DNA of 64,000 nucleotides from Flavihumibacter rivuli (GCF_018595685.2 NZ_CP092334.1:4182001-4246000); one strand, 5' to 3'; shown: positions 1 through 8,300, numbered from the stretch's first letter. Notes: generated by a model from the letters alone, not told the origin. Translations and numbers: made by a program.

Positions 1-338
1 ATATGGAAGACCTTGCGCGAAGCATGGAATGGATCTTCGAACATAATGAAATGCAGGGTGTTTATAACTGTTCTTCGCCTAACCCGGTTAGCAATGAGGT
101 GTTCATGCGTACATTGAGAAAGGTATGTGGGGTGAAGATCGGGCTTCCTGCTATGGAATGGATGCTGGCAATAGGTGCCCGACTGGTCGGAACTGAACCA
201 GAGTTATTGTTGAAGAGTCGTTGGGTATTGCCAACAAGGTTGATGGAGTCGGGTTTCGTGTTCAGGTTTGGCGAATTGGAATCAGCCTTCCGGGAAATTG
301 TGGAGCGCTTACCCCGTAGGCGGTATCGAATATTTTAG
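1..338 (+). CDS. NAD(P)-binding SDR epimerase, C-terminal part (5' end outside window)
   Basis: About 110 residues are visible and the reading frame is open to the left edge, so the Rossmann domain lies upstream of the window. The visible part resembles the C-terminal region of the TIGR01777/YfcH-like sugar-nucleotide epimerase family (DUF1731): VYNCSSPNPVSNEVFMRTL is followed by the substrate-lobe end with PTRLMESGFVFRF. The substrate of this family is generally not known. The ATG at position 3 is internal to the gene and should not be taken as a start. The stop (TAG) lies 13 bp before the next gene on the same strand, so the two may be co-transcribed. Confidence 0.85.
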   Translation, partial: MEDLARSMEWIFEHNEMQGVYNCSSPNPVSNEVFMRTLRKVCGVKIGLPAMEWMLAIGARLVGTEPELLLKSRWVLPTRLMESGFVFRFGELESAFREIVERLPRRRYRIF

Positions 339-351
339 TTAATCTGCAGAC

Positions 352-720
352 ATGAATATGGGAAAGAAAACATTGGTGCTGGGTGCCTCAGATAATCCTC
401 AACGATATAGTTACCTGGCCATGAATATGCTTCGCCAGAAAGGATTTGCCGTGGAAGCGATTGGCCGTAAGGCAATGGTGGTAGGAGATGTGGAAGTACA
501 CCAGGACAGGCCAGCCTTCCAGCATATAGATACGGTGACCCTTTATTTATCCCCCGCACACCAGCAGGAATACTACGATTATATTTTTTCGCTGCAACCC
601 AGGCGCATCATTTTTAATCCCGGCGCCGAGAATGAAGAACTTGCCCAGCTTGCTGAGGAAAAGGGGATCGAGCCGCTGGAAGCCTGCACCCTGGTATTAC
701 TGAGCACGGGTCAGTACTGA
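352..720 (+). CDS. CoA-binding domain protein (YccU-like)
   Basis: A 122-residue single-domain protein with a Rossmann-type CoA_binding_2 fold. It has the N-terminal nucleotide-binding start KKTLVLGASDNPQRYSY, a central strand TVTLYLSPAHQQEYYDYI, and the conserved IIFNPGAENEEL segment near the C-terminus. The length matches the usual 120-145 residues. Family members bind coenzyme A and are related to the N-terminal part of succinyl-CoA synthetase alpha, but the cellular role is unknown. The start could be the ATG at 352 or the one at 358, since there is no clear Shine-Dalgarno sequence, as is common in Bacteroidota. Confidence 0.85.
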   Translation: MNMGKKTLVLGASDNPQRYSYLAMNMLRQKGFAVEAIGRKAMVVGDVEVHQDRPAFQHIDTVTLYLSPAHQQEYYDYIFSLQPRRIIFNPGAENEELAQLAEEKGIEPLEACTLVLLSTGQY

Positions 721-817
721 GCACCTGTTTAAGGTTATCAACAAATGTTGATTATTCCCTGATCTATTGTTGTTTCTGCTAATGGGTTTTTTGGTAAATT
801 AGGAAAACCCATTATAT

Positions 818-1291
818 ATGTTATGGAGAAAGTTTAACGGCGATGCATTGGATCTCCCGATCCGTGACGCCGTAGAAAAAGCCATCAAGCGGGAAACCGA
901 GGAGGGTTATCACCTCAAGGTATGCATTGGCACCGACTCCCAGGTAAAAGGCAGTGAGACTGAGTTTGCCACGGTCATTGTTTTTTTAAGGGAAGGACAT
1001 GGAGGTTTCATGTTCATCCACAATGAGAAAACAAGGCAGTCCTATTCCATTAAGGAGCGGATGCTGGTAGAGGTTGCAAAGAGTATTGAAGTGGCCTATG
1101 AGCTTTGTAACCTGTTCACCGAGTACAATGTGGATATGGAGGTACATGCCGACATAAACACCAATCCGCATTTCAAGAGCAATGATGCCCTGAAGGAAGC
1201 AATGGGTTATATCCTGGGTATGGGCTTTGCTTTCAAGGCCAAGCCTGAAGCTTTCGCCAGCAGTAGCTGCGCCAATAAGGTGGTGAACTGA
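818..1291 (+). CDS. RNase H-like YkuK family protein (DUF458)
   Basis: A 157-residue cytoplasmic protein resembling the Bacillus YkuK / DUF458 family, which has a ribonuclease H-like fold. Visible hallmarks are the strand with an acidic residue KVCIGTDSQVKGSETEFATVI, the central KERMLVEVAKSIEVAYEL helix, a second acidic strand DMEVHADINTNPHFKSND, and a C-terminal AKPEAFASSSCANKV segment. No nuclease activity is established for the family to my knowledge, so a nucleic-acid role is inferred from fold only. The start at 818 follows an AGGA-containing stretch. It stands alone between the CoA-binding gene and a minus-strand secreted protein. Confidence 0.8.
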   Translation: MLWRKFNGDALDLPIRDAVEKAIKRETEEGYHLKVCIGTDSQVKGSETEFATVIVFLREGHGGFMFIHNEKTRQSYSIKERMLVEVAKSIEVAYELCNLFTEYNVDMEVHADINTNPHFKSNDALKEAMGYILGMGFAFKAKPEAFASSSCANKVVN

Positions 1292-1401
1292 CCGGCATCC
1301 CTATAGCAATTGTCCAAGGTGGTGTAACCGCACTGCCAGGGCCTTTGTCTCCCCTCACCTCACCAGGGCCAATTACCTTCTCACCAAGCACCAATAAAGA
1401 A

Positions 1402-1421
1402 GCCATTGCTGTTGCAATGGC
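1402..1421 (-). terminator. probable terminator for the minus-strand gene at 1449-1892
   Basis: A perfect 8-bp stem GCCATTGC/GCAATGGC with a 4-nt loop lies 28 bp past the stop of the minus-strand gene. Read on the minus strand it is followed by TTCTTTATT, an imperfect U-rich tract, so efficiency is uncertain. Confidence 0.45.
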
Positions 1422-1448
1422 CCCTGGTCAGTTCCGGTATAAAGGGTA

Positions 1449-1892
1449 TTATCCCCTGTAGAAAATATAAATATTGGCATTGGGCTTGGATTCGATCTTG
1501 ATCGGGTATTTATCCTTATCGCCGGTGAATTTCTTGGTTGCAAATTTTGCCCTGGCCACCCTGGCCACCCCAACCTGGCCCACGTCATCGGGTCGGGCGC
1601 TATATTTTTTCTTCATTTCATTATCGGGGTTCATCAGGTAAAGCTTAAAGTCGGGAGCCGGATAGCCTGAATTATCGTATACAAAGAATACCATGTAGTC
1701 GGTTTTTTCCTTCACGAACATGGATGCATCTGAAGCATTTTCAAAGGTAATCTGGTACTGGTAACCATTCTTGAACATGTTGGATTTGATGGTCTCAAAA
1801 ACAGTCTTGGCATCATCCTTAAAACTGCTCTGCGCAAAGCTTGAATTCAGGATAAAAAGAAAGGCTGCAAGGCAGGCGATAAAACGTTTCAT
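1449..1892 (-). CDS. small secreted protein of unknown function
   Basis: A 147-residue protein with a clear Sec signal peptide: MKRFIACLAAFLFILNSSFAQ, with likely cleavage after AQ at residue 21. The mature part is about 126 residues, Lys-rich and without membrane segments or a lipobox. Short beta-strand-like stretches (GYQYQITFEN, TDYMVFFVYDN, NIYIFYRG) suggest a small beta domain exported to the periplasm or outer membrane. I recognise no family. It lies upstream of engB on the same strand, 56 bp away from it, but the roles look unrelated. Confidence 0.75.
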   Translation of the reverse strand: MKRFIACLAAFLFILNSSFAQSSFKDDAKTVFETIKSNMFKNGYQYQITFENASDASMFVKEKTDYMVFFVYDNSGYPAPDFKLYLMNPDNEMKKKYSARPDDVGQVGVARVARAKFATKKFTGDKDKYPIKIESKPNANIYIFYRG

Positions 1893-1948
1893 ATAATAGA
1901 TTTCTTGTATAACGGAAATCTACACTGAAAAATCCAAAACCTTATGGA

Positions 1949-2581
1949 CTATTTTGTCAAATCCTGGTTGGCACTGGCAATTAACTGTAAAATCTTATCC
2001 CTGCCTGTTTTCTTGATCGCGCTGGTCACAATATGCGCCGGAAGGAATTGCCAGGTGGCCTTCATGGCATTCAGGAAGGCTTTCACATTCAGGGATACCG
2101 TTCGTTGGTTTTCCTTATCTGATTTGGTAAATACAAGGGTGAAGGGAATCTCCCATTCGCCCAATTGGTCGATGAATTCCAGGTCAATTTTTTGGGGATC
2201 ATGCCGACTGTCGATCAATACAAAAACCTGGACCAGGTTCTCCCTTTCCCGAAGGTATTTTTCAATCATCTTTTCCCATTGCTTGCGCTGGTTTTGGGAA
2301 ACCTTAGCAAAGCCATAACCGGGGAGGTCGACCAGGTACCATTGGGAATAATCCCTTGCTCCTTCCTTACTCACACTGGTAATGGTGAAATGGTTGATCA
2401 ACTGGGTCTTTCCTGGTGAACCAGAGGTCTTGGCCAGTTTCTGGTTGTTGCAAAGCATATTGATCAGGGAGGATTTCCCTACATTGCTTCGGCCAATAAA
2501 GGCATATTCGGGCCTGTCTGCCGAAGGACATTGATCCACCGAGGGGCTGCTGATCAGGTATTCTGCTTTAGTGATGTGCAT
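1949..2581 (-). CDS. engB: ribosome biogenesis GTP-binding protein EngB/YihA/YsxC
   Basis: A 210-residue cytoplasmic TrmE-Era-EngA-like GTPase needed for large ribosomal subunit assembly. All G motifs are visible: G1 GRSNVGKSSL near residue 30, G2 in GKTQLINHF, G3 DLPGYG, G4 TKSDK and a G5-like SAIKK near the C-terminus. The length agrees with the family (about 200). The start at 2581 gives the usual short N-terminal extension before the EYAFIGRSNVGKS strand. It is the last gene of a minus-strand pair. Confidence 0.97.
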   Translation of the reverse strand: MHITKAEYLISSPSVDQCPSADRPEYAFIGRSNVGKSSLINMLCNNQKLAKTSGSPGKTQLINHFTITSVSKEGARDYSQWYLVDLPGYGFAKVSQNQRKQWEKMIEKYLRERENLVQVFVLIDSRHDPQKIDLEFIDQLGEWEIPFTLVFTKSDKENQRTVSLNVKAFLNAMKATWQFLPAHIVTSAIKKTGRDKILQLIASANQDLTK

Positions 2582-2784
2582 GGGCGCAAGTTAACCAAAC
2601 TATGGTAGAACCAAGGACCCCGGGTTTTCCCGGCAGGTTGCCTGGGTCATTTTTTTCATATGTGGAATTGTTGTCATCTGTATGGTCGTGATCCAAAATT
2701 TACCTTCCCTCATCCGCTTTCCTCATTTTGCATTAATTTCGGCCTCTCAAAAGCAAACGAAAACCAAACTATAAATTCTTCACA

Positions 2785-4398
2785 ATGGCAGAAGTGATTT
2801 TGATGCCCCGATTGAGCGATACCATGACCGAAGGGGTCATCGCAGCCTGGCACAAGAAAGTAGGCGATACGGTAAAGAAGGGTGAATTGCTGGCTGAAGT
2901 AGAAACGGATAAGGCCACCATGGAGCTGGAAAGCTACAAGGATGGCACTTTGCTGCATATTGGCATTGAAAAGGGAGGAAAGTTGCAGGTGAATGACCTG
3001 CTGGCCATCATTGGTAACCCAGGGGAAGATATCAGTGGACTGATCAATGGTGGTGCTGCCCCTGCTGCTGCAAGCCCTGCGCCAGAGGCCGCCCCGGCTC
3101 CTGCAGCTGCCCCTGCTGCAGGCCTTGACCTCAGCAAGGTGGAGGAAGTGATCCTGATGCCCCGCCTGAGTGATACCATGACCGAAGGGGTTATCGCTGC
3201 CTGGCACAAGAAAGTTGGTGACAAGGTGTCCAAGGGTGAGTTGCTGGCAGAAGTGGAAACCGATAAGGCCACCATGGAGTTGGAAAGTTATAAGAATGGT
3301 ACCCTATTATATATTGGTGCACAGCCTGGTGATAAGGTTCCGGTGAATGCCCTTCTTTGTGTTATCGGGGAAGAAGGCAAAGTAGACCTGAATGCCATCA
3401 TCGCTGCTGCCAAGGGTGGCGCTGTTGCTGCCACTGCTTCATCCGGTCAGCCGGCTGCTCCCACGGCACCAGCTGCAGCCCCTGCTGCACAAGCTGCCCC
3501 TGTAGCTGCTTCTGAGAATGGAAGGATCAAGGCTTCACCGCTTGCCAGGAAAATGGCCCAGGAAAAGGGTATCAACCTCGCCCAGGTTGCCGGTTCCGGT
3601 GACGGGGGTAGGATCGTGAAGGCTGATGTCGATAACTTCAAGCCTGCCGCTGCGGCTGAAGCCCCGGCTGCCAAAGCAACCGTAACACCTGCTATCGCTG
3701 CAGCACCTGCAGGACAGGTAAGCTTTGAAGACAGGCCTGTTTCCCAGATGAGGAAGACCATTGCCCGTCGACTGGCTGAAAGCAAGTTTACAGCTCCCCA
3801 CTTCTACCTGACCATGAGTATTGATATGGACAAGGCTGTTGCCAGCCGCGCCCAGATCAATGAAGTGGCTCCAGTTAAGATCTCCTTCAATGACATGGTG
3901 ATCAAGGCCGTGGCCATTGCATTGAAACAACACCCTGCTGTGAACAGCAGTTGGTTGGGGGATACCATCCGCGTCAACCACCATGTAAATGTTGGGGTAG
4001 CCGTAGCCGTTGAGGATGGATTGCTGGTTCCCGTAGTTCGTTTTGCGGATACCAAGGGACTCGCCCAGATCGCTACCGAAGTGAAAGACTTCGCCACCCG
4101 TGCCAAGAATAAGAAACTGCAACCATCTGATTGGGAAGGCAGCACCTTCACCATCAGTAACCTGGGTATGTTTGGTATTGAGGATTTCACTGCCATTATT
4201 AATCCGCCGGATAGCTGTATCCTCGCCGTTGGTGCTATTCAACAGGTGCCGGTAGTGAAGAATGGCCAGGTGGTACCCGGAAATATCATGAAAGTGACCC
4301 TGAGCTGCGACCACCGCGTAGTGGATGGCGCTTCCGGGTCAGCATTCCTGCAAACCCTGAAAGGCCTGTTGGAAGAGCCTTTGAGGATGCTGGTGTAA
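2785..4398 (+). CDS. aceF: pyruvate dehydrogenase complex E2, dihydrolipoamide acetyltransferase
   Basis: A 537-residue E2 core subunit that transfers the acetyl group from lipoyl-lysine to CoA. Domains in order: lipoyl domain 1 (about 1-82, lipoylated lysine K43 in ETDKATMELE), an Ala/Pro linker, lipoyl domain 2 (about 120-200, K161 in the identical motif), a second Ala/Pro linker, the peripheral subunit-binding domain (about 247-285, ASPLARKMAQEKGINL), a third linker, and the catalytic 2-oxoacid dehydrogenase acyltransferase domain ending with DHRVVDGASGSAF around residue 510 (catalytic His and Asp). Two lipoyl domains rather than one or three, together with the LSDTMTEG signature, favour pyruvate over 2-oxoglutarate as substrate. 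E1 and E3 genes are not in the window. The gene is monocistronic, closed by the hairpin at 4425. Confidence 0.95.
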   Translation: MAEVILMPRLSDTMTEGVIAAWHKKVGDTVKKGELLAEVETDKATMELESYKDGTLLHIGIEKGGKLQVNDLLAIIGNPGEDISGLINGGAAPAAASPAPEAAPAPAAAPAAGLDLSKVEEVILMPRLSDTMTEGVIAAWHKKVGDKVSKGELLAEVETDKATMELESYKNGTLLYIGAQPGDKVPVNALLCVIGEEGKVDLNAIIAAAKGGAVAATASSGQPAAPTAPAAAPAAQAAPVAASENGRIKASPLARKMAQEKGINLAQVAGSGDGGRIVKADVDNFKPAAAAEAPAAKATVTPAIAAAPAGQVSFEDRPVSQMRKTIARRLAESKFTAPHFYLTMSIDMDKAVASRAQINEVAPVKISFNDMVIKAVAIALKQHPAVNSSWLGDTIRVNHHVNVGVAVAVEDGLLVPVVRFADTKGLAQIATEVKDFATRAKNKKLQPSDWEGSTFTISNLGMFGIEDFTAIINPPDSCILAVGAIQQVPVVKNGQVVPGNIMKVTLSCDHRVVDGASGSAFLQTLKGLLEEPLRMLV

Positions 4399-4424
4399 TA
4401 GTTTTGCAAAGATTTATGGAATAT

Positions 4425-4452
4425 AAGCCCCGTTTCGACGGGGCTTTTTTTG
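4425..4452 (+). terminator. intrinsic terminator after aceF
   Basis: A perfect 9-bp stem AAGCCCCGT/ACGGGGCTT with a TTCG tetraloop is followed at once by a run of T residues. It begins 26 bp after the aceF stop. It is a textbook Rho-independent terminator. Confidence 0.92.
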
Positions 4453-4478
4453 TCATTCTACACAAAGTCATTTATTTG
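4449..4478 (+). promoter_or_regulatory. possible Bacteroidota-type promoter for the lipoprotein at 4497
   Basis: TTTG at 4449-4452 (the last T residues of the preceding terminator) is followed after 18 bp by TTTATTTG at 4471-4478, one mismatch from the Bacteroidota -7 element TAnnTTTG. A start site near 4485 would leave a very short leader before ATG 4497. It is a pattern match only. Confidence 0.3.
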
Positions 4479-4496
4479 TATTAAATAATTTATCAT

Positions 4497-5639
4497 ATGA
4501 AATTGCCCAGGTTATTCTTGCTGTTTTTATTGATCGCCTTCCTTGGGTGTAAGTCTTCCAACCCGGTTGCCAAGCGATACACTTACGAGGACAAACTGGT
4601 CTTTGAACTGATCGAGAAACTGAATAAGACCCCGGGTGATAAGGATGCAGCCAGGCAGCTGCCTGATGCCTACCAGGCTGCCCTAGATAAAAGGAAAGAG
4701 ATCAATGCCCAGATCAAGGACCTTGGATTGCCAGGGGACAGGTATATGGAGATCAGTCAGGAGCTGATGGTGCTGCAACAAATGCATGACCAGATCAGGG
4801 CTTCAGCGGCGGCCAGCGCGGCTGTGCCCGATCCCTGGAACCCCTCTGATGCAATTGCCAGGGTAAAGTTGAGGGCCGCAGAAGAATACTATGAAGCAGG
4901 CATGACCTTTATGGGGTATAGCACCCGTCAATACGCCCAAATGGCATATGATAATTTTGAAAAGGCAGCAAAGGCCTATCCCGGTTTTAAGGATGTGAAC
5001 CAAATGCTTGCCCTGGCAGCAGAGAAGGCCACCATTCGTGTACTGGTCAACCCAGTGAATTATTACAATTTCGGTTGGAACTACTGGGGATTCCAGAACG
5101 ACTGGCTACAACAGCAAATGGTGAGGGACCTCAATGCAAGGTCTTTCAGGAATGTCCGTTTTTATACGGACTGGGAATTAAGGTCAAGGCAACTGGTGCC
5201 GGACAGGATCGTGGACCTGAATTTCGTGGACCTTTTTGTTGACCAGGTGCACCAGGATTCACGGACCTATCAACGGTCCAAACAGATACAAACAGGTTCT
5301 ACCAAATCCAACCCCCCAAGGCCCGTTTATGAAACTGTATATGCAACAGTAAGGGTTAACCGAAAATTCATGTCCAGCTATGCCACCCTTGAGTGCAGGA
5401 TATATGACAGGGAAAGCAATGGCAATATCCTTTACGACAGGTTCCCGGATCGCTTGGACTGGAAGCAGGAATGGGCAACCTATACCGGGGATAGGAGGGC
5501 GCTGACCAACGAAGATTGGGCATTGATCAATAACCGGTATGATGACTATGCTCCTTCAAGGAACCAGATCGCTGAACGACTCATCCAGAACTGCTACCAG
5601 TCGCTGATCAGCAGGATCAATACCTTCTCCAGTTTTTAA
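4497..5639 (+). CDS. lipoprotein of unknown function
   Basis: A 380-residue exported lipoprotein with signal MKLPRLFLLFLLIAFLGC and acylated Cys at residue 18. Residues about 25-175 are helical and charged, with TPR-like spacing (GDKDAARQLPDAYQAALDKR and AEEYYEAGMTFMGYSTRQYA), followed by a mixed alpha/beta part rich in aromatic residues (NPVNYYNFGWNYWGFQNDWL). The second half has RIVDLNFVDLFVDQV and VYETVYATVRVNRK, which look like beta strands. I do not recognise the family, though similar lipoproteins are common as hypotheticals in Chitinophagaceae. It lies convergent to the rhomboid gene, 18 bp away, and is probably monocistronic. Confidence 0.75.
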   Translation: MKLPRLFLLFLLIAFLGCKSSNPVAKRYTYEDKLVFELIEKLNKTPGDKDAARQLPDAYQAALDKRKEINAQIKDLGLPGDRYMEISQELMVLQQMHDQIRASAAASAAVPDPWNPSDAIARVKLRAAEEYYEAGMTFMGYSTRQYAQMAYDNFEKAAKAYPGFKDVNQMLALAAEKATIRVLVNPVNYYNFGWNYWGFQNDWLQQQMVRDLNARSFRNVRFYTDWELRSRQLVPDRIVDLNFVDLFVDQVHQDSRTYQRSKQIQTGSTKSNPPRPVYETVYATVRVNRKFMSSYATLECRIYDRESNGNILYDRFPDRLDWKQEWATYTGDRRALTNEDWALINNRYDDYAPSRNQIAERLIQNCYQSLISRINTFSSF

Positions 5640-5657
5640 TTTCAAGTATCGGCAGGG

Positions 5658-6446
5658 TCAGTTACGGGCCTGCCTTCTATACACCCATTGTTGTTTGCGC
5701 GTTGGTGTTGGAGGGGTAGGGGCGCCCCTGTCAAAAAACTTGATCAGGAGGAAGCCGGCAGCAAACCCGCCGATATGGGCAGCATAGGCTACACCATCAG
5801 ATTGACCGGCAATTGAGCCAAAGCCGCTGACCACCTGTAGGAGGATCCACATGCCAAGGGCAACCCAACTGGGAATGGCAATGATAAACCATCCGAGTAG
5901 TGCATTCACCCTTCGCCTGGGGAATAGTAACAGGTATCCGCCCATGATCCCCGAAATGGCCCCTGAAGCGCCAAGACTGGGAATCAGTGGGTCCGCACCA
6001 GTAACCTGGGTGAAAATTACATGGGAGAGGGATGCTATAATGCCGCATAGCAGGTAGAAAAGCAGGTAGCGTAAGTGGCCAAGCCGGTTTTCCAGGTTGT
6101 CTCCAAATATCCACAAGTAGAGCATGTTCCCTGCGAGGTGGCCAATACTGCCATGCATGAACATGGAAGTGAGCATGGTCAGGTAAACAGGAATAGGGGT
6201 GGGTTGTAGCCCCGGCATTTCAAAAACCTGCCCCGAAGCAAGGTCCCTGACCAACTTGCCCTCGGTAATGATATCCCTGTTACTCAGGATCTCGCCCGGT
6301 ACAGTGGAAAAAGCATAAGTAAAGGCTGCATTACTTCCCAGCCCCTGAAGGAAAACAAAAACGCCAATATTGACAGCGATAAGGGCCCAGGTAACAATGG
6401 GTGTAATGTGGCGATCGCTGTTGTCATCCCCGATTGGTAGCAGCAT
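5658..6446 (-). CDS. rhomboid family intramembrane serine protease
   Basis: A 262-residue polytopic inner-membrane protein that cleaves transmembrane substrates within the bilayer. The catalytic serine is in the GxSG motif of SLGASGAISGIMGGYLL, and the partner histidine is in the last helix, AYAAHIGGFAAGF. The helix 2 signature HGSIGHLAGNMLYLWIFGDNLE is typical of the family (HxxxxHxxxN). About six hydrophobic segments are visible, plus a soluble loop (about 45-75) between the first two. The substrate is unknown. The start at 6446 is preceded by AGGAAG, a good ribosome site. A terminator-like hairpin sits 23 bp upstream of the start (see 6465). Confidence 0.93.
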   Translation of the reverse strand: MLLPIGDDNSDRHITPIVTWALIAVNIGVFVFLQGLGSNAAFTYAFSTVPGEILSNRDIITEGKLVRDLASGQVFEMPGLQPTPIPVYLTMLTSMFMHGSIGHLAGNMLYLWIFGDNLENRLGHLRYLLFYLLCGIIASLSHVIFTQVTGADPLIPSLGASGAISGIMGGYLLLFPRRRVNALLGWFIIAIPSWVALGMWILLQVVSGFGSIAGQSDGVAYAAHIGGFAAGFLLIKFFDRGAPTPPTPTRKQQWVYRRQARN

Positions 6447-6464
6447 ACTTCCTGTGTTTGGTTG

Positions 6465-6491
6465 AAAAAACCGTTGGATCAGCCAACGGTT
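6465..6491 (-). terminator. minus-strand hairpin with T-run just upstream of the rhomboid gene
   Basis: Inverted repeat AACCGTTGG/CCAACGGTT (9 bp, 5-nt loop) at 6469-6491, followed on the minus strand by TTTTTT at 6465-6470. It has the form of an intrinsic terminator but lies in front of, not behind, a gene. It could be a leader attenuator of the rhomboid gene or the end of a short transcript that starts after 6597. Confidence 0.6.
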
Positions 6492-6596
6492 GATTTAGTG
6501 AATGGATACCAGCTATACCAGTATGGTAGATTATTGCTCCATGATAGGCAATAATGGGTTTCGCATTAGAAAAATATATAATAATGTTCAATAAAA

Positions 6597-6634
6597 AAAA
6601 TAAAGCCACCGGTTTCGTCGGTGGCTTTATTTTT
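6597..6634. terminator. strong bidirectional terminator after porT
   Basis: A long stem (ATAAAGCCACCG with CGGTGGCTTTAT, 7-nt loop) flanked by A8 on the left and T5 on the right. It lies 13 bp beyond the porT stop on the minus strand and would end the menG-porT transcript. Confidence 0.88.
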
Positions 6635-6646
6635 CTTGATGGGTTA

Positions 6647-7399
6647 TTACCCTTCAAATATTAAGGAGAAGATGATCTGTCGGCTTTGGATGCGGTCAAT
6701 GACATTCGAGAATTTGAGGCTCTCATCGCGGGCATGTACATTGGTGATGCCATTGCTGATCTTGATCTCCGGTGAAAGGATGAAGAATTTCTGGTAGAAG
6801 TTGAATCCGATACCAGCTTCAATACCGAAATCAGATTTTTTCAATTTTACAAAGTTCTCTGCATTCCTGGCATTGGCCTTGGAAGAAAGATCTGTCTCAA
6901 ACTTGATGCCCCCCATCATGTAGACCCTGAAATTGCCAATCCTGTCTGACTTAAGTTTTAGCTGAATGGGTAAGCCAAGCAGGATGGATTCCACATTCTG
7001 GTTCATGACAGGCGTTTCTTCATTACTGGGGTCGGGGTATTTGAGGTGATACCGGATGGATTTGTTCACAAAAAGCAATTGGGGAAATACCACCCTGGCT
7101 TCGAATCGGTTACTGATCCGGAAAGTATGCATGCCCCCTATGCCAAACCCAAAACTGTTCTCCGGGTTGGATACCATCACACTATCATACTGCAGGAACC
7201 TCGGATGCTGGTTGATCTGGAAACGGTTGGAGGTCCCCATCACCACAATACCGATATGGTACCATTTGTCGTCGTTGTCCGGGAGATTTAATCCGCCTCT
7301 TAGTTGCGCATAGGAACCGGTACTGCCCAAAAGGCAGACCATCATAATGATTATGAATCGGGCTTTGCTGCTGATTTTGTTCCGCAATAAATAGTGCAT
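6647..7399 (-). CDS. porT: PorT-type outer-membrane beta-barrel protein (type IX secretion)
   Basis: A 250-residue protein with signal peptide (cleavage near GSYAQ) and a beta-barrel pattern: alternating strands with aromatic ends such as KWYHIGIVVMG, SFGFGIGGMHTFRIS and FRVYMMGGIKFE, and a C-terminal strand ending SLIFEG. The N-terminal NLPDNDDKWYHIG motif and the position directly downstream of menG match PorT, an outer-membrane component required for the type IX secretion system and gliding in Bacteroidota. The start overlaps the end of menG by 49 bp, pointing to a single transcript with translational coupling. Other porin-like families cannot be fully excluded from sequence alone. Confidence 0.82.
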   Translation of the reverse strand: MHYLLRNKISSKARFIIIMMVCLLGSTGSYAQLRGGLNLPDNDDKWYHIGIVVMGTSNRFQINQHPRFLQYDSVMVSNPENSFGFGIGGMHTFRISNRFEARVVFPQLLFVNKSIRYHLKYPDPSNEETPVMNQNVESILLGLPIQLKLKSDRIGNFRVYMMGGIKFETDLSSKANARNAENFVKLKKSDFGIEAGIGFNFYQKFFILSPEIKISNGITNVHARDESLKFSNVIDRIQSRQIIFSLIFEG

Positions 7400-8118
7400 A
7401 TTCCTAGGCTCAACTTTTTAAGATAGGTTTGGCTATAACCTGTCTCTGCTAATATGTTAATAAAATCTTTTCCTTCCGGGAAGGCTTGTACGGAATCATT
7501 CAGATATTGGTAGGCAGCTTTGTTCCTTGAGAACAATTTTCCAATGCCGGGTGCCACCAGGTTCATGTATAATTGGTACAATCCCTTAAACCCGGCGGCT
7601 TTAGGCTTGGAAAATTCCAATACCACCAATTTCCCCCCGGGCTTCAGCACCCTGAACATTTCTGATAATCCTTTACGCAGGTCCTGAAAATTGCGGACAC
7701 CAAAGGCTACAGTCACCGCATCAAACGAGTTATCCGGGAATTTTATTGTTTCCGAATCCCCCGATTGCAACTCGATCCTGTCGTTTAACTTTAGTTTAGC
7801 AATCTTCTTTCTTCCCAGTTCCAGCATCCCTTCTGAAATATCTATGCCAATTATTCTTTCGGGTTTCAGAAATTTCATGGTCATGATGGCCACGTCTGCT
7901 GTCCCCGTAGCCACATCAAGGACTTTTTGGGGCTTCAATTGCCTCAATTCAGCAATTGCACGTTTGCGCCAGTACACATCAATGCCACCACTCAGGAATC
8001 GATTCAGGAAATCATAACGAAAAGCGATCTGGTCAAACATTTCTGCCACCTGCTGCTTCTTGCTTTGGTCTGAATCCTTAAAAGGCACTACGGAATCGTG
8101 TGGTAAAGTGTCGCTCAT
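7351..8118 (-). CDS. menG: demethylmenaquinone methyltransferase (MenG/UbiE)
   Basis: A 255-residue SAM-dependent class I methyltransferase that makes menaquinone from demethylmenaquinone, the last step of respiratory quinone synthesis. Motif I is VLDVATGTADVAI, and the Ubie signatures are YDFLNRFLSGGIDVYWRKR (residues about 35-53) and the later FRVLKPGGKLVVLEFSKP. The C-terminus has the usual YQYLNDSVQAFPEGKDFI. Bacteroidota generally use menaquinone only, so MenG is the likely sole role. It is the first gene of a two-gene unit with porT, overlapping it by 49 bp. Confidence 0.96.
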   Translation of the reverse strand: MSDTLPHDSVVPFKDSDQSKKQQVAEMFDQIAFRYDFLNRFLSGGIDVYWRKRAIAELRQLKPQKVLDVATGTADVAIMTMKFLKPERIIGIDISEGMLELGRKKIAKLKLNDRIELQSGDSETIKFPDNSFDAVTVAFGVRNFQDLRKGLSEMFRVLKPGGKLVVLEFSKPKAAGFKGLYQLYMNLVAPGIGKLFSRNKAAYQYLNDSVQAFPEGKDFINILAETGYSQTYLKKLSLGICTIYCGTKSAAKPDS

Positions 8119-8300
8119 GGGGTGCGAAGTTAGGAGGTTTGGGGTTTTCTGGATGGTAATGTTCAGTTTTAAGGAACCGTCCTTCCTGATGGATGAAACC
8201 CTTGAGGTTGCTTTGTGATGATATAGCCCATTTCCAATGATGCCCGGACTGTTTTATTTGCGGATTCTATTTCCTATCTTTTTGGGTTAAAACCAATTTC

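Noticed and set aside
737..752. Terminator after the CoA-binding gene
   Set aside because: Only a 6-bp ATCAAC/GTTGAT stem with no real T-run.
5651..5674. Hairpin between the unknown lipoprotein and rhomboid genes
   Set aside because: The GGCAGG/CCTGCC pair has a 12-nt loop, overlaps the rhomboid coding end and lacks a T-run.
6424..6657. 77-residue minus-strand frame between porT and the rhomboid gene
   Set aside because: It crosses two terminator hairpins and overlaps the rhomboid start; no signal peptide or domain is seen. The region is better read as non-coding.
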